From positions 186,001-250,000 of the forward strand of contig NZ_JAWLPU010000003.1 of assembly GCF_036997485.1 (NCBI RefSeq): a DNA stretch of 64,000 nucleotides, read 5' to 3'. Shown in pieces: positions 43,841 through 51,402 of the stretch; the first letter of the stretch is position 1; each line of letters starts with the position of its first letter. Position numbers and translations under genes: made by a program. The notes beneath the pieces are model-generated. The model was not told where the DNA came from. It did not search any database and worked only from the letters and a program-made list of their open reading frames with translations. The DNA is from Brachyspira pilosicoli. GTDB lineage: Bacteria; Spirochaetota; Brachyspiria; Brachyspirales; Brachyspiraceae.

Positions 43841-44395
43841 ATGAAAAAACTTTTTATTATAATATTTATGATTTTTGCTGTATCTTATATTAATGAAAAT
43901 TATGCTCAAAATAGCACTAAAAAAGTTAATATAAGTTTCGATTATACAAAAAGAGAGGGTTATTCAAGTAATCAAATAGCTGTTTGGGCTGAGGATAGTA
44001 ACGGCAATTATATAGCCACAATATATATTACAGATTTTACAGGAAGAAGAGAAGGCTGGACATACAGAAAACAATCTCTAAATAATTGGCAAAAAAAAGC
44101 TAATGCTCAAAGTATTGATAAAAAAATAATTGATGCTGTATCAAAACCTACACCGAAACAAGGAAAAGTTAATATAGTTTGGGATTGCAAAGATAATCAA
44201 GGCAATATAGTAAAAGACGGTACTTACAAAATAGTTGTTGAAGCTACTATATATCAAGATAATAATGTGCTTTATACTTCTGTTATAAATATAGGAAATC
44301 AGGCTAATTCACAAAAAGCATCAGCTAAATATTCAAAGCCTGAAGCTCAAAAAATAGATATAATAAAAAATGTAAATGTAAGTTTTATGCCTTAA
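43841..44395 (+). CDS. Secreted protein, DUF2271-like
   Basis: A 184-residue exported protein with a signal peptide cut near residue 22 (ENYAQN). The body reads NQIAVWAEDSNGNYIATIYI-TDFTGRREGWTYRKQSLNNW (two adjacent segments), then GKVNIVWDCKDNQGNIVKDGTYKIVVEA, similar to DUF2271-type periplasmic proteins and to FlgD-like beta domains. Function is not known. It has a strong Shine-Dalgarno (AAGGAGGA). It lies just after the siroheme operon in the opposite direction and could bind a redox cofactor, but nothing in the sequence proves that. Confidence 0.65.
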   Translation: MKKLFIIIFMIFAVSYINENYAQNSTKKVNISFDYTKREGYSSNQIAVWAEDSNGNYIATIYITDFTGRREGWTYRKQSLNNWQKKANAQSIDKKIIDAVSKPTPKQGKVNIVWDCKDNQGNIVKDGTYKIVVEATIYQDNNVLYTSVINIGNQANSQKASAKYSKPEAQKIDIIKNVNVSFMP

Positions 44396-44413
44396 TGCAT
44401 TTATTATTTTATA

Positions 44414-44442
44414 TTGACATATACATTCCTATAGTATAGGAT
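44414..44442 (+). promoter_or_regulatory. Promoter of the ankyrin-repeat protein gene
   Basis: TTGACA (44414-44419), a 17-base spacer and TAGGAT (44437-44442) lie about 30 bases before the ATG at 44473. Confidence 0.5.
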
Positions 44443-44472
44443 AAAATCCTTATAATCTTTATGAGGTAAAAT

Positions 44473-46344
44473 ATGTTAAAAAATAAAAATATTTTTAGGA
44501 TAATTATATCTTTTATTTTATTAATCACAACTTCTTTCTTTTTGTACTCAGAGGAATATGATACTAATTACTATAAAAATCTTTTTGATAAAATGTTTGC
44601 AAATGAAGATGAATTAAAAGAAATGGCAAAAGACCCTCAAGGATATATAGAAAACTTTCTTAAAAAGGAAGCAGAAAAAGCATTAAAAGAGAAAATAGAA
44701 CTTTATAAAAAATATAATGTTATAGAAATAAATACTTTAGAATATGAATATCAAAATACTGCAGAAGGTTTTGGTGATTTAGAAGCTGTTAAGAAGTTTA
44801 TACAGAAATATGATATAAATGGAGTATATGACGGCTACACTTTGCTTTATACTTATTCAAAATATAATAGCAAAACAGATATAGTAGAGTTCTTGCTTAA
44901 AAATAATGCTGATGTTTATAAAAAATCTATTAATGGTAAAACAGCCCTTTACAGTGCTGTATATGATTATTCTTATGATGTTGTTGAAATTATTTTGAAA
45001 CATTATAAAAACAATGATGATATAAACGATGAGTTTTTGTTGGCAGTTAATCAAGAAAATGAACCTATGTTAAAAAGGCTATTAAAAAAGAAATTTTTAT
45101 TCTTTGGAAATAAATTCAAAATGAATTTAGACAAAGGGCTTGAAATAGCACTTGATAAAGGTAATGAAGATATAGCAGCTACATTGGTTTTAAACGGAGC
45201 TAAAACTGATAATTTTTTATATTATTTGAAATTGGTATTTGGTAAATATTTAATTCTTATAGTTATTATAATTATTTTATTTTCTTCTCTTATTTATGTA
45301 TATAAAAGAAGATATATTCCTAGTATTTATCAAGAGAGCTCAATATTTATAACTTTTAAAGACAAAGCAAATAATATATATATTTACTGTTATGCTTATT
45401 ATGGCGGAGTAGTATCTGTAATGCGTGGTTTTTTTGGAAATATATTTATAAATAATGATAAGCTAAAAGGATATTATAATATAGTCAGTAATTTTATGGA
45501 TAATTATATTGTTATTTATGATTCTAATGATAATAAAAAAAATGATAAAGAATATTTTAGCTGGTATGATTTTCTTATAGAAAGAAATGAAAAAGCTATC
45601 ATAAAATTTGATTGTTCTCTTAATGATTTTTTTAATAGTGATAAAACGGAAATTAACTATATTATGGAAATATCTGATTCTAAAATTATAAACGGAGTTT
45701 TTGAAGTAAATACAAATCCTGATATTAATATAGAATATTTTAAATTAATATTTAGTAAGTCTGCAAAACATAATCGTTTTATGGATATTCTTAATTATTT
45801 ATTTGATTTCTATCATTTCAATATAAAAAACAATGATAAAATTAATTCATATATAAACGGAGATAATAAATCGTATTCTGAGAAAAAAAATGAGTTGAAG
45901 GTAAATATCGAAAAGATTTTAAAGAAACATGAGAGTATGTCATTTAATGATATCAAAACTAAATACTATGATAAACTAAAAGATTTTTATAATGCTGATA
46001 ATATAGTTTATTTTGATGATAAAACAATATGCGTATACAAGAGATTTGCTAAGATAGAAGCTAATAATAATCTCATAGTAAATAATATATCGCTCATAAT
46101 TGATTTAGAGAATGAGAAATTAATAACGCCTTATTTTAAAAATTTTGTTAATAATGCTGATGAGATATTAAAAAGATATGATAGTAATTTTTATAAGAAT
46201 ATAGATAATTTGATTTTTCTTATAACAGAAGCAGGTATTATATTGATGAGAGAAAGCGGAGAGAAAAAACTATTTATTGCTTTAGATGATATAAAGAATT
46301 ATATAAATAAAGAGCATTATTTATATTATTTATTTAATCAATAA
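44473..46344 (+). CDS. Ankyrin-repeat membrane protein, member 1 of a three-paralogue family
   Basis: The 623-residue protein has a signal or anchor helix (7-25) and a lysine-rich helical segment. An ankyrin region of about four degenerate repeats (92-245) includes GYTLLYTYSKYNSKTDIVEF and GKTALYSAVYDYSYDVVEII. A membrane segment (258-277) and a C-terminal domain (290-623) follow. That domain is shared with the proteins at 47058 and 48848: FKDKANNIYIYCYAY, INGVFEV, KINSYINGDN, VYFDDKTICVYKRFAK, NIDNLIFLITEAGIILM and NKEHYLYYLFN. The ankyrin part would face the periplasm if the first helix is a cleaved signal. Function unknown. Confidence 0.72.
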   Translation: MLKNKNIFRIIISFILLITTSFFLYSEEYDTNYYKNLFDKMFANEDELKEMAKDPQGYIENFLKKEAEKALKEKIELYKKYNVIEINTLEYEYQNTAEGFGDLEAVKKFIQKYDINGVYDGYTLLYTYSKYNSKTDIVEFLLKNNADVYKKSINGKTALYSAVYDYSYDVVEIILKHYKNNDDINDEFLLAVNQENEPMLKRLLKKKFLFFGNKFKMNLDKGLEIALDKGNEDIAATLVLNGAKTDNFLYYLKLVFGKYLILIVIIIILFSSLIYVYKRRYIPSIYQESSIFITFKDKANNIYIYCYAYYGGVVSVMRGFFGNIFINNDKLKGYYNIVSNFMDNYIVIYDSNDNKKNDKEYFSWYDFLIERNEKAIIKFDCSLNDFFNSDKTEINYIMEISDSKIINGVFEVNTNPDINIEYFKLIFSKSAKHNRFMDILNYLFDFYHFNIKNNDKINSYINGDNKSYSEKKNELKVNIEKILKKHESMSFNDIKTKYYDKLKDFYNADNIVYFDDKTICVYKRFAKIEANNNLIVNNISLIIDLENEKLITPYFKNFVNNADEILKRYDSNFYKNIDNLIFLITEAGIILMRESGEKKLFIALDDIKNYINKEHYLYYLFNQ

Positions 46345-46351
46345 ATTATTA

Positions 46352-46378
46352 TTGACATAGTAAAAATATTTTTATAAT
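46352..46378 (+). promoter_or_regulatory. Promoter of the 46400 lipoprotein gene
   Basis: TTGACA (46352-46357) and a perfect TATAAT (46373-46378) with a 15-base spacer, starting 7 bases after the stop codon of the ankyrin gene. Confidence 0.55.
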
Positions 46379-46399
46379 AAAATAATATATGGAGGTTAT

Positions 46400-46852
46400 A
46401 TGATGAAAAATATTTTAAAATTTTTATTCTTTTTATTAATTTCAAGTTTTTTAGTAACAAATATTGCATGCTCTCAAAAAACAGAAAAAAACACAAATAT
46501 ACCTGAAGAGCTATACGGTCAATATTTTATGTCAGCTGATGAAACATATATGAAATCGCTTCTTATAATTGTAGGTTATAATGGTATAGAAATTAACTAT
46601 CCTAATGATGAATCTACAATAGAAGTTGTAAAAAAGTGCGTAGATGTTGTTATGGAAAGCGACAGAGCTATAAAAGGAAATATAGCAAATAATAAATTAT
46701 CTAAAGTATCAGAGAATCATTATAAAACTATATCCAAAAATGATGCCTACATAGAGTTTAAATTTAGTAATGAAGGACTTGAAATGTCTGTTTATGAAGG
46801 AACACAGCAAGTTTCATCAATTAATTTGCGTAAATTAAAAAAATTATATTGA
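46400..46852 (+). CDS. Small hypothetical lipoprotein
   Basis: A 150-residue protein with an N-terminal signal and lipobox NIAC at residues 21-24, so it is probably lipid-anchored. The rest (PEELYGQYFMSADETYMKSL; KTISKNDAYIEFKFSNEGLE; ending SSINLRKLKKLY) looks like a small beta-rich domain. I do not recognise the family. It lies between two members of the membrane paralogue family and has a strong Shine-Dalgarno (GGAGG). The second Met, at 46403, is an equally possible start. Confidence 0.7.
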   Translation: MMKNILKFLFFLLISSFLVTNIACSQKTEKNTNIPEELYGQYFMSADETYMKSLLIIVGYNGIEINYPNDESTIEVVKKCVDVVMESDRAIKGNIANNKLSKVSENHYKTISKNDAYIEFKFSNEGLEMSVYEGTQQVSSINLRKLKKLY

Positions 46853-46887
46853 AGAATATATTAAAAAATTGTAATTAGATACAATAA

Positions 46888-46925
46888 AGTGAATAAAAAT
46901 ATTTTTACATTTTTATTCACTTTCT
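46888..46925 (+). terminator. Likely terminator after the 46400 lipoprotein gene
   Basis: AGTGAATAAAAAT (46888-46900) and ATTTTTATTCACT (46909-46921) form a perfect 13-bp stem with an 8-base loop, followed by a short T-rich tract (TTCTT). It lies 36 bases past the stop. Confidence 0.6.
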
Positions 46926-47001
46926 TAGTTACAGCTTTTTGTTTTTAGCAATAAGGTTTATTAACAACTATAAAACATAAACATTAAAACAAAAAATAAT
47001 T

Positions 47002-47040
47002 TTTTAAGCTATAAACTCGCTGCTCATTTATAGCTTAAAA
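47002..47040 (+). promoter_or_regulatory. Stable hairpin immediately before the ribosome-binding site of the 47058 gene
   Basis: TTTTAAGCTATAAA (47002-47015) pairs perfectly with TTTATAGCTTAAAA (47027-47040), 14 bp with an 11-base loop. It ends four bases before the Shine-Dalgarno AGGAG (47045-47049). No T tract follows on this strand, so it is not a plain terminator here. It could be an operator or an mRNA 5' structure. Confidence 0.5.
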
Positions 47041-47057
47041 CAATAGGAGTTTTTATA

Positions 47058-48479
47058 ATGGAAAATATATTTGAGTTTCTATTAAATCAAGATGATAATA
47101 CTAAGTTTATTGTAGGTTTAGTTTTTATTATTATTTTTTATATTATTTTTATGTATATAAAGAAGCGTTCAAAGGAATGGTATTCTCAAAATAAAATAAT
47201 AGTAGATGGAAAAGATTTTTTTATGCTTAAAGATAAAGTAAATAATATATATATTTATTGCTATATATATAAAGATAAAGCCTATGCAAAATGGTTTAAC
47301 GATCACCATTCTAAAATGGAGGATATACTATCATTAAACAACAATTGGGCAGAAGATGAACGAAAAAGACAATTTGACGGTTTTGCAAATGAATATTTTG
47401 ACAGTTTCCCAAGTCAAATATTTATAAATAACGGTGATGAATTAATTATTCGTGAAACTAGTAAATTATACGTAGATGAAATGGCGGTTTACCATGATTA
47501 TGACAAAAAATATTTTAAGGATTTATATTACAGACAATACAAAATAGAAACCCCTTTTCAATATTATGAATTTAATCCAAATGATAAACCTAAATTTGAG
47601 GGCTGGTATTCAAAAAAAGAAGTAAGAGACAAATTAGCAAGTATAACATTTAAAAAAGATTTAGATTATGAAAAAGCATCTGAAATTGAATATACTATGA
47701 ATATTGAAAATAAAATAATAGAAGGAGTTTTTGAAGTTATTAGAAAACCTGAAATAGAAATAAAGCAATTTTATATTCCAATTGAACAGATGAGCTTTCC
47801 TGATAAATTATCTTACAAATATGAAGGTTTGGGAGTTGATGAAACAAAGAAAATGCTTACTAATTATTTATTTAATTTCAATTATCCTTTTATTAGAGGA
47901 AAAGAAAAAATAAATATGGCTATCAGCGGAGCTTATAATTTTGATGAAAGATTCAAACAAGAAAAAGGAAAAGAGCTTGAAGAGAAATTGAACCATAAAA
48001 ATGCTCTTTTTGATATATTCTGTCCTTTAGATTATATTGGTCTTATATATTATAGGAAATTTAAAGACTTTAGATGCCTTGATATATCATACTATGATGA
48101 TGAAGTAATATGCGTATACAAAAGAACTGTAGAAACAAATGCAGAAACTAAAAAAGCTATTGTAAAGAATCATTCTCTTATATTTGAATTAGATAGTGAA
48201 AAAAGTATAAGTTCCTATTTAAAAGATTTAGTTGTTGATAGTAAAGAGTTATTGTCTAATTATAAACTTACTGAAAATTTTTATAATAATATGGATAAGT
48301 TAATATTTCTTTTAACAGATACAGGAATTATAGTAATGCCTGAATATTCTGATTTAGCTATTAATGACTCTGCAGATGAATATGAAGAAATTGCAGAAAG
48401 AATATTTATTTCATCAAATGATTTAAAAAATTATTTAAATGAAAGTCATTATTTATTTAATTTTTTTAATGGGAAATAA
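47058..48479 (+). CDS. Membrane-anchored hypothetical protein, paralogue family member 2
   Basis: The 473-residue protein has one membrane segment (about 16-34, KFIVGLVFIIIFYIIFMYI) and then a large domain sharing its whole length with the C-terminal part of the ankyrin protein and with the next gene. Shared landmarks are FFMLKDKVNNIYIYCYIY, IIEGVFEVIRKPEIEI, IRGKEKINMAISGAYNF, ISYYDDEVICVYKRTVE, YNNMDKLIFLLTDTGIIVM and LNESHYLFNFF. With a short N-terminus the domain may face either side. No known fold is recognisable. Good Shine-Dalgarno AGGAG. Confidence 0.7.
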   Translation: MENIFEFLLNQDDNTKFIVGLVFIIIFYIIFMYIKKRSKEWYSQNKIIVDGKDFFMLKDKVNNIYIYCYIYKDKAYAKWFNDHHSKMEDILSLNNNWAEDERKRQFDGFANEYFDSFPSQIFINNGDELIIRETSKLYVDEMAVYHDYDKKYFKDLYYRQYKIETPFQYYEFNPNDKPKFEGWYSKKEVRDKLASITFKKDLDYEKASEIEYTMNIENKIIEGVFEVIRKPEIEIKQFYIPIEQMSFPDKLSYKYEGLGVDETKKMLTNYLFNFNYPFIRGKEKINMAISGAYNFDERFKQEKGKELEEKLNHKNALFDIFCPLDYIGLIYYRKFKDFRCLDISYYDDEVICVYKRTVETNAETKKAIVKNHSLIFELDSEKSISSYLKDLVVDSKELLSNYKLTENFYNNMDKLIFLLTDTGIIVMPEYSDLAINDSADEYEEIAERIFISSNDLKNYLNESHYLFNFFNGK

Positions 48480-48847
48480 TTGATTTAATGATTAATTTTT
48501 ACATATTGGATTTTGTAAAAAATAATAATTTGTTATTAATAATATTAAGATTTTAAGGATATATTTTGATTAAATTTAATAATTTATATTATAGGTAAAA
48601 CAAAATGAGTATTATTTAGCACTAATTTCATACTTGCACTTTTTGCAACTTTGACGAAGTCCACAAAGCGTGTGCAGCGGGAAAAAGTTGAGAAAATATA
48701 AAAATTGACAAACTTAAAAATTTTTAATATATATTAAGCAGTTTATTGTTATGAGCATAAGAACTAAAACAAGTGAGCTTAAGTCGCCAAGCAGGTTATT
48801 ATAGACTGACCAATGGCAAGAATAACAACAATAAGGATAACACAACA
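48480..48847. other. Gene-free gap with a module B repeat
   Basis: The 368-base gap holds one dispersed repeat (48632-48691). The rest is AT-rich without recognisable promoter boxes of good quality. A longer upstream reading of the next gene (from 48773) is possible but has no ribosome-binding site and an atypical leader. Confidence 0.5.
48632..48691 (+). repeat. Dispersed intergenic repeat, module B (copy 3)
   Basis: The block contains ACTTGCACTTTTTG at its left end and GCAGCGGGAAAAAGTTGA at its right, matching 10600-10643 and the inverse of 26616-26675. CTTTGACGAAGTCCACAAAG in the middle is itself a small inverted repeat. Confidence 0.65.
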
Positions 48848-50122
48848 ATGAAAAATTTAATAACTAAATTTATGGATAAGGATATAATAATTTTGTTAGC
48901 AGTAGTGATTTTAGTAGCTGCTGTGATAATAATTATTAATATACCGAAAAATAATGCTAAGAAAAACCCTGTAAGATTTTATAAGAATAATTTTTTTATG
49001 CTTAAAGATAAAGTAAACAATATATATGTTTATGTTTATGAGCATAGAACAAATGATAATTATAATGATTTATATTTATCTAAAAATGATGTTTTTCCAT
49101 ATATAGGAAGAATATATATAAATAATGATAATGGTTTTATTATAAATGATGTTTATTTTTCACCTGAAAGAATATCTGTTAAAAAATATTATGATAAAGC
49201 AATTTTGACTGCTAAGCATTCATCAGATAGTAAGAGAAATTATAGATATGAGCCAGAAACTTTTGCTGAAATCAAATTCAAAACAAAATTGGATGATATA
49301 TCAAAATCACAAATTGAATATGTTATTGAGTTTAAGCCTTATGACAGTATTGTTGACTATGTTGGTGATAATATTAAAAAAAGTTTAAGAGAGCCTGTAA
49401 AAATAGAAGGTGTTTTTGAAATTATAAGGAAAGATGAAGCAGAAATAATAAGGATGCATAATGTAGAAATATTTAATTTAATTAATTACAAAGGTATTTT
49501 ATTCAGTTCTGAGAGAATATTCTCTCAGAATGTATTCAATTTTGATTATCTTTTCATCAATGGAAAAGAAAAAATAAATTCTTCTATTAATGGAGTTAGA
49601 GAGTTTTCAGATGAGTTTTTGAAAAATAAAATAGAAGAAAATAAAGACATGGTTGCACTTTATGTAAAAGAATCTCAAAAAAGACATTGGAAATCATTGA
49701 TTGATGATAGCATATTAAATTATATTGATAATTATGCTGATTATTATAATGAACTTAAAGAGTTTAAAAGCTTTAATATATTATACTATGATGATAAAAC
49801 AATATCTTTATATAAAAGAGCTTCAAAGATGGAAGATTTGCAGCTTGATGAAATAGATAATATGTTTATAACATTTGAGTTAGGAAGTCAGAAATTAATA
49901 AGCCCTTATCTTAAAGATTTAGTAAATGAGCCTGAAGCATTATTAAAAAAATACAATGCCCCTAGCGATTTTTATTCTAATATAGATAATTTAGTTTTCG
50001 GAGTAACAGATTCATTTATTATAATAATGAAAGAAAAAGGCTATGGAAAAATATTTATTAATAATAAGAATATAAAAGAGTATGTAAATAAAGAACATTA
50101 TTTGGCTTATTTGTTTAATTGA
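48848..50122 (+). CDS. Membrane-anchored hypothetical protein, paralogue family member 3
   Basis: I start this gene at the ATG at 48848, which follows AAGGAT at proper spacing, giving 424 residues; an upstream frame extension to 48773 lacks such a signal. An N-terminal membrane segment (about 12-33, IIILLAVVILVAAVIIIINI) precedes the shared domain: FFMLKDKVNNIYVYVYEH, IEGVFEIIRKDEAEI, INGKEKINSSINGVREF, ILYYDDKTISLYKRASK, SNIDNLVFGVTDSFIIIM and NKEHYLAYLFN. Closely similar to the 47058 protein in layout. Function unknown. Confidence 0.7.
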   Translation: MKNLITKFMDKDIIILLAVVILVAAVIIIINIPKNNAKKNPVRFYKNNFFMLKDKVNNIYVYVYEHRTNDNYNDLYLSKNDVFPYIGRIYINNDNGFIINDVYFSPERISVKKYYDKAILTAKHSSDSKRNYRYEPETFAEIKFKTKLDDISKSQIEYVIEFKPYDSIVDYVGDNIKKSLREPVKIEGVFEIIRKDEAEIIRMHNVEIFNLINYKGILFSSERIFSQNVFNFDYLFINGKEKINSSINGVREFSDEFLKNKIEENKDMVALYVKESQKRHWKSLIDDSILNYIDNYADYYNELKEFKSFNILYYDDKTISLYKRASKMEDLQLDEIDNMFITFELGSQKLISPYLKDLVNEPEALLKKYNAPSDFYSNIDNLVFGVTDSFIIIMKEKGYGKIFINNKNIKEYVNKEHYLAYLFN

Positions 50123-50172
50123 TTGCTATAAAAAATATTATATAAAAAAATTCTGTTGTAAGTTATTTTAAA

Positions 50173-51312
50173 ATGAATTATTATAATCAAATGAAGATAA
50201 AAAAGATTGCTATAATGCATCCTACTTTTGGATATAATGGCGGGGCAGAAAATGTTATACTTGCTACAGTTAAGCATTTTTATGAGAAGTATGATATTGA
50301 ATGTACTATTTATACTTACAAGTTAAGAGAAAATGTTCCAAGCTATATTAAACAAATAAAAACGGATATAACTTTAAATCCATTTATTTTTAGAAAAACT
50401 GCGAAATTTTTGGCTTATCAATTAAAAGATTATGATGCAATATTAATTCATAATTTTCCAGCTACTATATTTTTTGGTTTAGCTTATAAATATGCTAAAA
50501 AAAAATCTATAAAGTTCCCAAAGAGTTTTTGGTATTGTCATGAACCGAGTGTGAGACTTTATGGCGAAGATGATGAAAGCTATAAAATCAAACAAAAAAC
50601 TTTAGATTTTATTGCTCGTTATACTATGAAATTAGATAGGTTAGGGGTTGGATTTATAGATTATATAATGGCTAATAGTGAGAGAACTTCAAATTCTGTA
50701 AGACGTGTTTATGGTAGAGATAGCAAAGTTATATATCCTTGCGTGACTGGTTTTGATGATATTATGAATATAAAAGATGCAGAGCATTTTTTTTATGTGG
50801 GGAGATTAGAAAAAGTTAAGAATATAGAAAATGCTATTATTGCCTTTAAGAGTTTTTTAGAGAGAATTGATAATAAAGATTTAAAGTTTATAATAGCTGG
50901 AAAGGGTAGGTATGAAGATAAATTGAAAAAATTAGTTTACACTATTGGAATGGAAAATAATATTATATTTGCTGGTTTTATTAGTGATGAAGAGAAGAAG
51001 GCTTTACTTAACAAAAGCTACTGTCTTGTTATGCCAGCTATAAATGAACCTTTTGGACTTACAGTTATAGAGGCTCTTTACTGTTCTTGTATTTCTATTA
51101 TTTCAAAACATTCTGGTGTTTATGAGGTTGCTAAAGATTGCAGTATAGCTTGTGATATGAGCAGTGTTAATGATACAGCTAATTCTATGTATGAAGTATA
51201 TATTAATAATGACAGCATAAAAAGAAAATTACTGTCTAATAATATTTTATCAATATTCAGAGTGGAAAATTATTGTTCAAGCGTTTTAGAGTATATTGAA
51301 AACAACTTGTAA
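50173..51312 (+). CDS. GT4-family glycosyltransferase
   Basis: The 379-residue protein has an N-terminal IAIMHPTFGYNGGAENVILA (glycine-rich acceptor side) and a C-terminal nucleotide-sugar domain. The latter has FFYVGRLEKVKNIENAIIAF, FIIAGKGRYEDKLKKL and the E-x7-E motif in NEPFGLTVIEAL. This is a retaining GT-B enzyme of family GT4, probably adding a sugar to a surface glycolipid or polysaccharide at the inner membrane. Donor and acceptor are unknown. Either the first ATG or the one six codons later (KIKKIAIM) could be the start. Confidence 0.85.
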   Translation: MNYYNQMKIKKIAIMHPTFGYNGGAENVILATVKHFYEKYDIECTIYTYKLRENVPSYIKQIKTDITLNPFIFRKTAKFLAYQLKDYDAILIHNFPATIFFGLAYKYAKKKSIKFPKSFWYCHEPSVRLYGEDDESYKIKQKTLDFIARYTMKLDRLGVGFIDYIMANSERTSNSVRRVYGRDSKVIYPCVTGFDDIMNIKDAEHFFYVGRLEKVKNIENAIIAFKSFLERIDNKDLKFIIAGKGRYEDKLKKLVYTIGMENNIIFAGFISDEEKKALLNKSYCLVMPAINEPFGLTVIEALYCSCISIISKHSGVYEVAKDCSIACDMSSVNDTANSMYEVYINNDSIKRKLLSNNILSIFRVENYCSSVLEYIENNL

Positions 51313-51402
51313 TATTTTTTTATATATATTATTATAGTTAGAAGTAATTACTTTTATGATATAGTAATAATTAACTATAAAAAAATCATGATTGGGGGAT
51401 TT

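Noticed and set aside
48773-48847. Longer N-terminus of the third paralogue
   Set aside because: The extension lacks a ribosome-binding site and hydrophobic pattern, while the ATG at 48848 has AAGGAT upstream and matches the layout of the second paralogue.
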